A stretch of 35,318 nucleotides of DNA from NCBI GenBank assembly GCA_009379995.1, contig WHSR01000063.1, positions 1-35,318 on the forward strand. Direction: 5' to 3'. This document shows, in pieces, positions 1 through 8,538 of this stretch (position 1 is the stretch's first letter; each line of letters begins with the position of its first letter). The notes under the pieces are model-generated. The model saw only the letters and a program-made list of their open reading frames with translations. It was not told where the DNA came from and did no database searches. The translations under genes were made by a program, and so were the position numbers. Source of the stretch: Streptosporangiales bacterium. Lineage in GTDB: Bacteria > Actinomycetota > Actinomycetes > Streptosporangiales > WHSR01.

Positions 1-91
1 ACGACTTCGCCCGGCGCGACCAGCGCAGCAGCGTCTCCCGCTCCTCCCCCGACAACACCAGCGGCTCTTTCGGGCGGCCACGTCCAGGCAT
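1..91 (-). CDS. IS630-family transposase, N-terminal fragment (runs off left edge)
   Basis: The reverse strand from an ATG at 91 reads MPGRGRPKEPLVLSGEER and then ETLLRWSRRAKS before the window ends. This matches the N-terminus of actinobacterial IS630-type DDE transposases (basic GRPK start, a short linker, then the beginning of the helix-turn-helix with LxRWxRRxKS). Only 30 residues are visible, so the catalytic DDE domain and any frameshift cannot be assessed. The element lies outward from the window and is divergent from the ABC operon that starts at 191. The inner terminal inverted repeat should lie between 92 and about 140, but I could not delimit it without the other end. The family assignment rests on recognition of this N-terminal pattern. 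Confidence 0.7.
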   Translation of the reverse strand, partial: MPGRGRPKEPLVLSGEERETLLRWSRRAKS

Positions 92-156
92 GACAGAGAC
101 CGTACATTATCTCGTCGAACTTCAGGCGCAGGACACTAGTGCGGGGTTACGTTTCG

Positions 157-170
157 TGCAATCGATTGTA
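157..170. promoter_or_regulatory. LacI-type operator box upstream of the ABC/M24 operon
   Basis: TGCAATCGATTGTA holds a perfect 10-bp palindrome CAATCGATTG (159-168) with a central CG, the classic LacI/GalR-family half-site arrangement. It ends 22 bp before the GTG start of the ATPase gene, so it probably overlaps the transcription start region. The same CAANCGNTTG pattern recurs at 9875-9884 and 9921-9930, upstream of the opposite transporter operon. The regulator itself is not in the window. Confidence 0.55.
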
Positions 171-190
171 ATGGCCGGGAGGTGACCGGG

Positions 191-982
191 GTGCTGATCC
201 GGGCCGAGCATCTCACGGTCGAGTACGAGAAGGCGCGTGAGCGGACCCGGCTGGTGGCCCTGTGGGACCTCACCCTCGATGTCGCCGAGGGCGAGTTCCT
301 CGTCATCGTGGGGCCGAGCGGCTGCGGTAAGACAACCTTCCTCAGCGCGGTGGCCGGCCTGGTGCCGCCGACCAGCGGTGCTGTCTACTTCTCCGGGCAA
401 GCGGTACGGCAGCCGGGGCCGGACCGGGCGATGGTGTTTCAGGACTACGCCCTGATGCCCTGGCGCACCGTCGAGCAGAACGTCCGCTTCGGCCTGGAAC
501 TGGCGGGCAAGCGGGACCGAGAGCACCGAGCGATCGTGCAGAGGTACATCGAGCTCGTCGGGCTGGCCGGCTTCGAGAGGTCGTACCCACACGAGCTCTC
601 CGGCGGCATGCGGCAGCGGGTCGGCCTGGCCCGGGCGCTGGCCGTTGATCCAAGGGTTCTTCTCATGGACGAGCCCTTCGGCGCGGTCGACGCGATGACC
701 CGGGAGATCATGCAGGGCGAGCTGGAGAAGATCATCGCTGAGACGGGGAAGACCGTCGTCTTCATCACGCACAGCATCGATGAAGCACTCGTCCTCGCCG
801 ACCGCATAGTGGTCATCACGTCCCGGCCCGGCCGGCTGCAGGAGATCGTCCCCGTAGATCTGCCGCGACCACGTTACGAGCACGACATCAAGGCACTCCC
901 GAGGTACCAGGAGCTGCGGGGGCACGTATGGAGTCTCCTGCAGCAAGAGGTTCGGCAGAACGTGAAGTCCGGCAGGGAATGA
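191..982 (+). CDS. ABC transporter ATP-binding protein, Ssu/Tau/NMT1 class
   Basis: This is the cytoplasmic ATPase of a nitrate/sulfonate/taurine/pyrimidine-type importer (about 263 residues, normal length). It has a Walker A GPSGCGKTT, a Q-loop (MVFQDYALMPW), the ABC signature LSGGMRQRVGLARAL, a Walker B LLMDEPFGAVD and an H-loop FITHSIDEAL. The order and the 'ALMPW' Q-loop are typical of SsuB/TauB relatives. An in-frame GTG at 182 is possible, but the GGGAGG Shine-Dalgarno at 178-183 overlaps it and sits about 7 nt from the GTG at 191, so 191 is preferred. Its stop overlaps the next start (ATGA at 979-982). It is the first gene of a five-gene operon and lies directly after a LacI-like box. 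The substrate cannot be read from the ATPase. Confidence 0.93.
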   Translation: MLIRAEHLTVEYEKARERTRLVALWDLTLDVAEGEFLVIVGPSGCGKTTFLSAVAGLVPPTSGAVYFSGQAVRQPGPDRAMVFQDYALMPWRTVEQNVRFGLELAGKRDREHRAIVQRYIELVGLAGFERSYPHELSGGMRQRVGLARALAVDPRVLLMDEPFGAVDAMTREIMQGELEKIIAETGKTVVFITHSIDEALVLADRIVVITSRPGRLQEIVPVDLPRPRYEHDIKALPRYQELRGHVWSLLQQEVRQNVKSGRE

Positions 983-1851
983 TGGATCGGGCGCAGGTCC
1001 GTACCGACGCCGGTCCTTCGGCCCAGCCCGCCCCGCCACCCCCGGCGGAGGGTAAGATCGGCCGCGGAAGGCGTTCGCTGCGATTCCTCAAGACCGCGCC
1101 CGGAAACGTGCTCTTTGTGGTCACCCTGATCGCGTTCCTGGCCTTCTGGCAGTACATGCAGACCCAGGTTCGGTCCATTCCGCCGCTGTACCTTCCGCCA
1201 CCCTCCGCGATATGGGACGCGCTGCTGGAGAACTTCCGGAACGGTGTATTTCAGGAGAACATCCTCTACAGCCTGCGCAACTATGCGATTGGTCTGGCGA
1301 TCGGGTCCACGGCCGGAATCACCATAGGTCTGTTGACGGGCAGCATCAGGAAGCTCGACACGATACTGAGTCCGTACATCTGGGCGTTCTACGCAACACC
1401 CAACATCGCCTTTCAACCTATCCTGATCGTTGCCCTCGGCTTTTCGCCGCTGCCGAAGATCATCATGATCATCGTTGGCGTGGTGTTCCCGGTCATCATC
1501 AACGCCATGACCGGCGTGAAGACGGTGGACAATTCGCTCGTCCAGGCGGCGAAGGTCTTCGGGGCGAACAGGTTGCAGCTCTACACCAAGGTCGCCTTGC
1601 CGTTCACGGTTCCGTTCATTCTGACCGGGCTGCGGCTGGGTGCGACCAGAGGGCTCCTCTACATGTACATCAGCGAGATCTTCGGCAGCACCCAGGGCCT
1701 TGGTTTTATGGTCCTGCAGGCGACGAACAAGTTCCAGACGCCCACCGCCTTCGCCGGGATCATTATCCTGGTGGTGATCTCGGTCCTGATCATCAAGGCC
1801 TTCGAGACGCTCGAACGGCGCTCTCCTTACTCCCGGAAGGTGGCCGTATGA
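979..1851 (+). CDS. ABC transporter permease, SsuC/TauC class (first of two)
   Basis: Integral membrane permease of the same importer, about 290 residues. A charged, Pro-rich N-terminus (about 40 residues) precedes a first helix near LFVVTLIAFLAFWQYM. The PPLYLPPPSAIW stretch typical of SsuC-type permeases follows, then about five more helices. The EAA-type cytoplasmic loop reads NSLVQAAKVFGANRLQLYTKVALP, shown here as consecutive segments VQAAKVFGANR and LQLYTKVALP, and it contacts the ATPase. The ATG at 979 overlaps the ATPase stop; a second ATG at 982 is equally possible. The gene ends with an ATGA overlap into a second permease, so the transporter should be a heterodimeric-permease version rather than the usual homodimer. 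The family call is firm and the substrate unknown. Confidence 0.92.
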   Translation: MMDRAQVRTDAGPSAQPAPPPPAEGKIGRGRRSLRFLKTAPGNVLFVVTLIAFLAFWQYMQTQVRSIPPLYLPPPSAIWDALLENFRNGVFQENILYSLRNYAIGLAIGSTAGITIGLLTGSIRKLDTILSPYIWAFYATPNIAFQPILIVALGFSPLPKIIMIIVGVVFPVIINAMTGVKTVDNSLVQAAKVFGANRLQLYTKVALPFTVPFILTGLRLGATRGLLYMYISEIFGSTQGLGFMVLQATNKFQTPTAFAGIIILVVISVLIIKAFETLERRSPYSRKVAV

Positions 1852-2668
1852 GCGGACTGCGCGGCAGGCTGCAACGCAAATCTTTGCCCTCCGGCCTCCG
1901 GGGTGGTCGGTGGGGCACGGCGCTGGGCACACTGGCCAACTTCGTGGTCTTCTTCGCGATCTGGCAACTGATACAGACGTTCTTCCCCATCGTCGACCCG
2001 AAATGGGTTCCGCCGCCAACCGAGATCTTCGCGGAGTTGTACGAGACGGCGGCGAGCGGGGAGTTGCTGGAACATGCTCGATACAGCTACGCGAACATGT
2101 TCGCCGCCTACCTGGTATCGGTGTTGGTCGGAATCCCGCTCGGGCTGGCGATGGGCGGTTCCCGAGTTCTTAGGTCGCTGCTGGCCCGTACATGTGGGCG
2201 CTGTACGCGGCGCCGACGATAGCCATCGCACCGGTCATCATTCTCATCTTCGGGATGGGCGCGACAGCCACGATCCTGGTCATCACGATCAACGCTTTCT
2301 TCCCGCTGGCGATCAACACCATGGACGGCGTCGCGACAGTGGACGAGAACCTGGTGAAGGCCGCCCGGGTCTTCGGCGCCAACCGTTTCCAGGTGTTTCG
2401 TCGGGTGGTCGTGCCGTACATACTGCCGTGGATTCTGGTAGGACTTCGGCTGGCCGTCACGCTGGCGCTGCTCGGAATGATCTTCGTCGAGGTCTTCTTC
2501 AGCCCGCGTGGGCTGGGTTACCTGATTCGAGAGGCAAGCGACGTGGGCGACGCGGCGACCACCTACGCGGTCATCATGATCGTGGTCATTTCGTCTGTTG
2601 TCTTCGTCCAGAGTTTCCGGCTGCTGGAGTCGAAGTTCATCCCGTGGAGCAGGGAGGTACAGCTATGA
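1848..2668 (+). pseudogene. ABC transporter permease, SsuC/TauC class (second), single-base frameshift
   Basis: The reading frame from the ATG at 1848 gives a normal permease N-terminus (FVVFFAIWQLIQTFF, WVPPPTEIFAELY, LVGIPLGLAMGGSRVLRSLL). It then switches to an Arg/Cys-rich run ending at 2222. The permease continues in another frame from about 2185 (PYMWALYAAPTIAIAPVI, with the EAA loop ENLVKAARVFGANRFQVFRR) to the stop at 2668. One missing G near 2183 (CTGGCCCG for CTGGGCCCG) restores LLGPYMWAL. The span is 821 nt, one short of 274 codons, which agrees with one lost base. Everything else (length, helices, ATGA overlaps on both sides) is intact. It is either a recent inactivation or a sequence error. 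If real, the transporter would lack half its channel. Confidence 0.85.
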
Positions 2669-3795
2669 ACGAGTGGCGCCGCGGCGGACCGGTTTCCCGT
2701 AGACAGCTGTTTGCCGCTGGGGGCCTTTCTGCCATGGGGGTGGCGTTGGCTGGGTGTACCGGCTCCGGCGACGACTCTGGAGGGGACGCTCCGGCGCCTG
2801 GGGCGGGTGCCGGGACGCTCAAGGAAATGGGGCCGCCCGAAACCACCTCGATCACGTTCGCCATCGGAAATCCCAACTACGCTTCCCAGGCGCCGTTCTT
2901 CATCGGCATGGAGAACGGCTACTACGAGGAGCGTGGGTTCACCGACGTCGAGGTGCGCAACCTCGAGGAAACGATCCAGGCGGTGCTCAGCCGGGGCGCC
3001 ACCTTCGGGATCGCCGACACCGACGAAGCCGCGCTGGCGGTGAAGGACGGGGCGGCGATCAGGGCCATCGGGTGTGGCCGGGACCGGGAGACGGTGCTGA
3101 TGGCGCTCGCGCCGGGCATCAAGAACCCCTCCGACCTGGCCGGCAAGAAGGCCATCATGTTCACACCCGGCACCCGCAACTTCAACGTCCGGGCCGAGAT
3201 CCTGCGCGCCTGGGGGCTGCGGGACCCCGCCGAGCAGCTGGAGATCGTGGAGCTGTCCGGTGCCTCGGATGCTTGGGTGCAGGCGCTGTTGTCCGGGCAG
3301 GTGGCGGCCACCACGGCGTTCCAGCGGCACATCGCGCAGCTAAGGCGAGAGGGCGCGACGGTCCTGCCGGCCAGGATCGTGAACGTACCGCAGGAGGTGA
3401 TGATCGCCCGTCAGGACTTCATCGAGCAGAACCCGAACACGGTGGCCAACATGTGGATGGCTCACCTGCAGTCGATGGGTGTCTACTTCGACTTCAGCAA
3501 AATGAACGACGTGCTGGACCTCATGCGGGAGAACGACTTCGAGATAACCGACGACTTCGTCGAGGGCCATGCGTCGCAGGTGGAGGAATGGTCGCCCAAC
3601 GGCGGGTTCCGCATGGCCGAGATGGCGGCCTTCCTGCAGGAGATGAAGTCAGAGGATCTCATCCCGGCGGATTTCAAGTACCAGGACTTCATGGACCTGA
3701 CCGGGCTGCATCAGGCACAGCAGGCGCTGGGTATCGGCCCATGGCCCCCCAACGAGGACGTGGGGGTGATGACCAAGTACGAGCTGCTCGGCTGA
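2665..3795 (+). CDS. ABC transporter substrate-binding lipoprotein, NMT1/THI5 type
   Basis: Extracytoplasmic binding protein of about 376 residues. The N-terminus combines a Tat-like SRRQLF motif (residues 11-16), a hydrophobic stretch and a lipobox LAGC with Cys31 as the lipidated residue, followed by a Gly/Ser/Asp/Pro-rich linker. The mature part has the NMT1/SsuA fold signatures ITFAIGNPNYASQAPFFIG and MENGYYEERG near the start and a hinge region around ASDAWVQALLSGQVAA. The ATG at 2665 overlaps the permease stop and has AGGGAGG at 2651-2657. The family binds small organic molecules (sulfonates, thiamine precursors, nitrate, aromatic acids), and nothing here fixes the ligand. The following M24 hydrolase suggests the ligand is hydrolysed after uptake (inference). 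Confidence 0.92.
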   Translation: MNEWRRGGPVSRRQLFAAGGLSAMGVALAGCTGSGDDSGGDAPAPGAGAGTLKEMGPPETTSITFAIGNPNYASQAPFFIGMENGYYEERGFTDVEVRNLEETIQAVLSRGATFGIADTDEAALAVKDGAAIRAIGCGRDRETVLMALAPGIKNPSDLAGKKAIMFTPGTRNFNVRAEILRAWGLRDPAEQLEIVELSGASDAWVQALLSGQVAATTAFQRHIAQLRREGATVLPARIVNVPQEVMIARQDFIEQNPNTVANMWMAHLQSMGVYFDFSKMNDVLDLMRENDFEITDDFVEGHASQVEEWSPNGGFRMAEMAAFLQEMKSEDLIPADFKYQDFMDLTGLHQAQQALGIGPWPPNEDVGVMTKYELLG

Positions 3796-3833
3796 ACCGG
3801 TTGCTCGCTGTCGAAGGTGTGTGAGGAGTTGTC

Positions 3834-5097
3834 GTGGCTGGTCAGGACGTCCAGGATGCGCTGCGGAGATTGGACGACAGCAAGGTGTTCGGCAACGTCC
3901 GGGACACCGGTTGGTACCAGGACGCCGTCTACGAGCAGTTCTCGGATGCGGAGTACCGGCGTCGCTACGACGCCGTCCGGGCGAAGATGGACTCCCTGGG
4001 TGTCGACGCCCTGGTCGTCGGCGGCGGGCCCAACCACTGGACCTTCGGGCGGTGGGATGCTGTGGTTGACCGGCCACTGGGAGTGGCACGGGATGGCCTG
4101 CTACCTGTTGGTCCCGCGTGACGACGAGCCGGTCCTCGTGTACTCCATGGGCGGCAGCCACCTCGAGGCCACCCGCAGGGAAGTGTGGATAGCCGACGTA
4201 CGGAACTCCCGGATGGGTAGGTACGGCGAGGTCCTCGCCGAGGTCATCCGAGAGAAGGGCCTGGAGAAAGCCACCATCGGGCACCCGCCGATCGACCCAC
4301 GGTACGGGGACTACATGCCGGTCAACCAGCTCCGGGCGCTGGAGGACGGGCTGCCCGACGCGAACGTCGTTCTGCTCCCGGAGTTCTTCCATGAGCTTCT
4401 CGTGATCAAGAGCGAAGAAGAGATGGAGTGCGTACGGAAGGCCGGCAGCCTGTGCGTGGACGCGCTCGAGGCGATGGTGGAGCGGGCCCGCCCCGGCGTC
4501 GCCGAATGGGAGCTGAAGGCGGCGGCCGCCTCGGCCATCCTGGCCGGCCACGGAGACGTTGACTTCCTCATCCTCGGCGCCACCTCGACGCACGATCCCC
4601 AGATGATTTTCGGTAACCCCCGGCCGTCTGACCGGAGGCTGCGTGAGGGTGACGTGATCGTGAACGAGCTGGCCGCCGGCTACCGCGGCTACACCGCCCA
4701 GATCGGACTCCCGATCTTCGTCGGCGAGCCGGCCCCCTCGGCCGCGGAGTTCTTCGACACCGTCGCTCTGCCCGGCTACCTGCACATGGCGGAACAGGTG
4801 AGGGCGGAGAAGCGGCTGTCGGACGTGCACCGCGCAGGGCGGTTCTTCCGCGAGCACGGCTACCAGTCCCGACCCATCCTGCTGCACGGCATCGACCTGA
4901 CCAGCGCGGAACCCCACGTGTTCGTGGACGAGTTTCACGACGACGAGATCCGGCCGGGTCAGGTTCTCATGCTGGAGCCGAACCCGATCAACCCCGAGGG
5001 CAGCCTCGGGTTCTTCATCGGCCAGACGTTCATCATCCACGAGGATCGGACCGAGAACGTGACCGACCGTCCGCTCGAGCGGATCGTCACCGGCTGA
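3834..5097 (+). pseudogene. M24 (creatinase/aminopeptidase-P-like) hydrolase, metal ligands replaced, single-base frameshift
   Basis: GTG start at 3834 with GAGGAG just upstream; about 420 residues when corrected. The first frame runs to GGGPNHWTFGRW near 4050. The rest (MLWLTGHWEWHGMACYLLVP onward) is in another frame, and removing one base in 4044-4052 (GGGCGG) joins them as NHWTFGGGMLWL. The C-terminal part is the M24 'pita-bread' fold. The two Asp ligands of metallo-members appear as Glu278 and Gln289 (VIVNELAAGYRGYTAQIG, corrected numbering). The last Glu position appears as Gln (FFIGQTFIIHED), while HGI and LEPNPI remain. That resembles metal-independent members such as creatinase rather than a Xaa-Pro peptidase. 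It sits last in the ABC operon and probably cleaves the imported compound. The frameshift may be a sequence error. Confidence 0.82.
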
Positions 5098-5099
5098 GC

Positions 5100-5177
5100 C
5101 CCTCTTCTTGGTCGTGATCTTGCAGAAATTTCAAGACATGTCTTGAAATTTCTGCAAGATCACGACCAAGAAGAGGG
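5100..5177. terminator. 78-bp perfect, spacerless palindrome acting as bidirectional terminator
   Basis: The two 39-bp arms are exact reverse complements, meeting at 5138/5139 with no spacer (centre GACATGTC). The palindrome fills the whole interval between the TGA of the M24 gene (5097) and the TAA of livM (5178) on the other strand. In RNA each strand would form a very stable hairpin, so a shared factor-independent terminator for the two convergent operons is the simplest reading. Confidence 0.85.
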
Positions 5178-6143
5178 TTAGTCCCAGTCGAGGATGCGGG
5201 GGAGCCGGCGGTGCTGCCGTAGCGTTCCGACGATGCCCTGGGGGAAGAACAGGAGCACGACGAGCAGCAGCGCCCCGGTGGCGACGAGGTTGAGTGCGGT
5301 TCCGCCGAAGTAGGCGACGGAGAGTTCGTTGACCCCCACGATGAGCACCGAGCCCAGCACCGGGCCGGCCACCGTGCCCCGCCCGCCGAGGATGGGCATC
5401 AGCACGAAGTCGGCGGCGATGGCGATGGACAGGAACGTCACAGGGCGCAGGTATGCCAGCGAGTAAGCCCAGACCGCGCCGGCCACGGCGACGAAGAACG
5501 CGCTGAGCGCAAAGGCCGCGATCTTGTACATCCGAGTGTTGATGCCCGCGACCTCGGCCTTCGTCTCGTCCTCGGCCACGGCCCGCAGCCCCAGCCCGAA
5601 CTTCGACCGCTTGACGCGGTAGGCCAGGTACACCGATCCCACCGCCGCGACCAGCATCGCGTAGTAGAAGCTCGCCTTCGCCGCGGCGAGGGGGAGCGTG
5701 GGGAGGGGAAGGCTCATCCCATTGGCTCCGCCCACGAATTGCCAGTTGTTGATGAGCAGGTTGGTCATCAACAACAGGGCGATGGTCGAGATGATGAAGG
5801 AGGGCCCGCGGGTTCGCAGCGTGATGAGGCCCACCAGAAGGCCCACGCCGACCGCTACCAACCCGGCCAGCGGGGCGGTCAGGAACGGGGACAGGCCGAG
5901 GTAGACGAACAGGCTGCCGGACAGGTAACCGCCGAGAGCGAAGAAGACGCCGTGCCCGAGCGACGTGTAGCCCGCGAAACCGCCGATGATGTTCCAGCTC
6001 GAGGTCATCGCGATCCACATGAACATCACGATCATGACCTGCAGGACGTAGTTGTACGAGTCCAGGAACGGCGCCGACAGCGGGGTCGCGAGAAGCGCGA
6101 GGAGGAGCGCTCCGAGGACGAGCCCTCTGGGTGTCCGGCCCAT
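5178..6143 (-). CDS. livM: branched-chain amino acid-type ABC permease LivM
   Basis: About 321 residues with some nine hydrophobic segments. The LivM landmark NIIGGFAGYTSLGHGVFFALGG is present (read as GGFAGYTSLGHGVFFALGG). So are the cytoplasmic coupling loop SKFGLGLRAVAEDETKAEVAGI and the late motif ILGGRGTVAGPVLGS. LivM pairs with LivH to form the transmembrane channel of the HAAT importer family, which takes branched-chain amino acids, urea/amides or aromatic acids. The ATG at 6143 directly follows the livH stop (6144-6146), so the genes are translationally coupled. It is the last gene of the operon and ends against the 78-bp palindrome. Confidence 0.92.
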   Translation of the reverse strand: MGRTPRGLVLGALLLALLATPLSAPFLDSYNYVLQVMIVMFMWIAMTSSWNIIGGFAGYTSLGHGVFFALGGYLSGSLFVYLGLSPFLTAPLAGLVAVGVGLLVGLITLRTRGPSFIISTIALLLMTNLLINNWQFVGGANGMSLPLPTLPLAAAKASFYYAMLVAAVGSVYLAYRVKRSKFGLGLRAVAEDETKAEVAGINTRMYKIAAFALSAFFVAVAGAVWAYSLAYLRPVTFLSIAIAADFVLMPILGGRGTVAGPVLGSVLIVGVNELSVAYFGGTALNLVATGALLLVVLLFFPQGIVGTLRQHRRLPRILDWD

Positions 6144-7019
6144 CTACGCCTCCAGCTCCTTGCCGAAGATGCCGTGCGGACGCACGAGCAGGATCACGAA
6201 CAGGGCCAGGAAGAAGGTGAGCGGCGACCAGGTCTGGCCCAGCCAGGTGCTGACGAACGTGGCGATCACGGCCAGACCGAACGCCCCCACCAGCGCACCC
6301 CGAAGGCTCCCGAGGCCGCCGAGCACGATGAGTGACAGGAGTATGGCGATCCACTGCCAGTGGCCGGACGGGAAGAAGGTGAAGAGAAAGCTCATCAGCG
6401 AGCCCGAGGCGCCGGCCAGCGCCAGGCCGACGCCGAAGGCCACCGTGGAGATGCGGCGGACGTTCACCCCGACGATCTGTGCGGAGGTGCGGTTCTGCGA
6501 GGTCGCCCTGATCGCGTACCCGGTGCGGGTGAAGTGCAGGAAGACCCAGAGCAGCGCGAGCAGGACCACGCTGACACCTGACGCGTACAGCTGCCCCTCG
6601 GGTATGAAAAGCGGCCCCAGCTCGAACGACGCCGTGCTGTACCAGGGCCTCGTGGATCGGTAGATGCCGGTGAACAGGGTCACCAGGAGTCCTTCGGTGA
6701 TCAGCGCAAGGGCGAAACCCACGAGCACCGTCATCTCGACGAACCGGTGACTTCCCTCGATGCCCGCGTAAAGCAGCCGATAGAGCAGCGCGCCGAGCAC
6801 GAACAGCGCCGGCATGGTGACGAGGATGGACAGGAGCGGATCGATCCGGAAGGCGGTGAACACGCCGTAGGCCACGTAGGCGCCAACCGTGACGAAGGCC
6901 GCGTGCGCCAGGTTCACGATCCGCATCACGCCGAAGACGAGGGTGAGGCCGGAGGCCATGAGGGCGTACACGCCGCCGAGCAGCAACCCGAGGATGAGGG
7001 TCTGTAGCGCGTTCGTCAC
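6144..7019 (-). CDS. livH: branched-chain amino acid-type ABC permease LivH
   Basis: About 291 residues, multi-spanning. It begins MTNALQTLILGLLLGGVYAL, followed by the LivH hallmark LVFGVMRIVNLAHAAFVTVGAY. The coupling loop is TGYAIRATSQNRTSAQIVGV, and LIVLGGLGSLRGALVGAF lies near the end. The start is the GTG at 7019, which overlaps the livF stop (GTGA at 7016-7019). A longer open frame exists upstream, but it lies inside livF. It forms the channel together with LivM. The function is certain at family level; the substrate is not determined. Confidence 0.92.
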   Translation of the reverse strand: MTNALQTLILGLLLGGVYALMASGLTLVFGVMRIVNLAHAAFVTVGAYVAYGVFTAFRIDPLLSILVTMPALFVLGALLYRLLYAGIEGSHRFVEMTVLVGFALALITEGLLVTLFTGIYRSTRPWYSTASFELGPLFIPEGQLYASGVSVVLLALLWVFLHFTRTGYAIRATSQNRTSAQIVGVNVRRISTVAFGVGLALAGASGSLMSFLFTFFPSGHWQWIAILLSLIVLGGLGSLRGALVGAFGLAVIATFVSTWLGQTWSPLTFFLALFVILLVRPHGIFGKELEA

Positions 7020-7768
7020 GGCTTGCCTCGCTCCGGCGCCTTCGCGCCGCCCGGACGCTTGCCGAGGTAGAGCTCGTGGATGCGGGGGTCGGAGAGCATC
7101 CGGTCGGCCGGGCCCTCGAACCGCTTCGTACCGAGGTCGAGCACGTAGCTCCAGTCGGAGCACTCGAGGCTTCGCCGCGCGTTCTGCTCGACCATCGCCA
7201 CCGACATGCCCAGCTCTCTGAAGGTCCGTATGGTGGCGAAGATCTGCTCGGTCACCCGCGGGGCGAGTCCGAGGCTGGGCTCGTCGACCATGAGCAGCTT
7301 GGGTTCCACCATCAGGGCCCGCCCGAGCGCGGCCATCTGCTGTTGTCCGCCGGACAGGGTCCCGGCCTGCTGCCCGCCCCGGTCCGCCAGCTCGGGGAAG
7401 ATCTCGAAGACGCGGCGCATCCTCCGCTCCACGACCCGGCGGTCGCGTTCGAGGTATCCGCCCATCCGGAGGTTCTCGCGGACGGTCATCTCCGGGAAGA
7501 GGCAGCGGTCCTGGGGTATGAAGCACAGCCCTCGGGCCAGGATCTGGTCGGGACGCAGTCCGTTCAGCGTGGCGCCGTCGAAGACGAGCCGCCCCGCCCG
7601 GGGCCTGAGCAGCCCCGCGATCACCTTCAGCAGCGTGGACTTGCCCGCGCCGTTGGGGCCGATGATCGAGTAGATGCGTCCGGCCTCCACCGTGATCGAG
7701 ACCTCGTTCAGGATGTTCGGTGCCACCCCGTAGCCCGCGCTGACGCCCTCCACCTCGAGCAAGGCCAT
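7016..7768 (-). CDS. livF: branched-chain amino acid-type ABC ATPase LivF
   Basis: About 250 residues. It has a Walker A GPNGAGKSTLLK, the signature LSGGQQQMAALGRALM, a Walker B LLMVDEPSLGLAP and the switch segment VAMVEQNARRSLECSD. SLGLAP and VEQNA are characteristic of LivF as opposed to LivG. The ATG at 7768 overlaps the livG stop (ATGA); a GTG at 7771 would add one residue but fits the overlap less well. Only the C-terminal tail (after about residue 235) is unusual, being Lys/Arg/Pro-rich. Together with LivG it supplies the two ATPase subunits of this importer. Confidence 0.93.
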   Translation of the reverse strand: MALLEVEGVSAGYGVAPNILNEVSITVEAGRIYSIIGPNGAGKSTLLKVIAGLLRPRAGRLVFDGATLNGLRPDQILARGLCFIPQDRCLFPEMTVRENLRMGGYLERDRRVVERRMRRVFEIFPELADRGGQQAGTLSGGQQQMAALGRALMVEPKLLMVDEPSLGLAPRVTEQIFATIRTFRELGMSVAMVEQNARRSLECSDWSYVLDLGTKRFEGPADRMLSDPRIHELYLGKRPGGAKAPERGKP

Positions 7769-8502
7769 CACGCCACCCCCAGGTAGGCGTCGAGTACGGC
7801 GTCATCCACCTGTACGGCGTCGGGCGGGCCGTGGGTAAGGACGTCACCGTGCGCCATGACGACGACCGTATGGCTGAGCCGCATGACGAGTTCCATGTTG
7901 TGCTCGACGATGAGGAACGTGACGCCGGAGCGGTTGAGGTCCTCGATCCGGGCCGAGATGTGCTCCAGGAGCGCCGGGTTCACACCGCCGGACGGCTCGT
8001 CGAGCAGCACCAGCCGAGGCGCGGGCATCAGCACCGCGGCGAACTCGAGCAGCTTCTTCTGCCCGTAGGACAGGTTCTTCGCCTGCTCGTCGGCCAGATG
8101 CGCGATCCCGACGAAGTCGAGCAGCTCCATGGCGCGACTGCGTTCCCGGGCGAGTATGTCCCGCCTGAGCACCGACAACAGACCACGGGCCGGCGCGGCC
8201 ACCACCATGTTCTCCACGACGGTCATGTCGCCGAGTTCGCGGGCGATCTGGAAGGTCCGGCCGACGCCGTGGCGGGTGATCGCGTGCGGGGCCTGCCCGG
8301 TGAGGTCGGCGTCGCCCAGGAGCACCCGCCCGGAGGTCGGTTTGATGGTCCCGGAGATGATGTTGAAGACGGTGGTCTTACCTGCGCCGTTCGGCCCGAT
8401 CAAGCTGGTGATGGAGCCCGACTCGACGGAGAACGAGCAGCCGTCGACCGCCCGCAGACCGCCGAAGTCCTTTATGAGATCTCGTACCTCCAGCAACGGC
8501 AT
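7768..8502 (-). CDS. livG: branched-chain amino acid-type ABC ATPase LivG
   Basis: 244 residues. It has a Walker A GPNGAGKTTVFN, the LivG-type GRTFQIARELGDMTVVENM region, the signature LSYGQKKLLEFAAVLM, a Walker B LVLLDEPSGGVNP and the H-loop FLIVEHNMELVM. GRTFQ and EPSGGVNP-like motifs separate LivG from LivF. The ATG at 8502 has GGAGGT about 9 nt upstream. It follows the binding-protein gene after a 36-nt gap without an evident terminator, so it is in the same transcript. Confidence 0.93.
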   Translation of the reverse strand: MPLLEVRDLIKDFGGLRAVDGCSFSVESGSITSLIGPNGAGKTTVFNIISGTIKPTSGRVLLGDADLTGQAPHAITRHGVGRTFQIARELGDMTVVENMVVAAPARGLLSVLRRDILARERSRAMELLDFVGIAHLADEQAKNLSYGQKKLLEFAAVLMPAPRLVLLDEPSGGVNPALLEHISARIEDLNRSGVTFLIVEHNMELVMRLSHTVVVMAHGDVLTHGPPDAVQVDDAVLDAYLGVA

Positions 8503-8538
8503 GGACTCAGACCTCCACTGACGAGGCGACGCCGCCGC

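Noticed and set aside
2180..2190. Programmed frameshifting in the second permease
   Set aside because: There is no slippery heptamer or downstream structure, and comparable indels occur in three unrelated genes of the window, so error or mutation is more likely.
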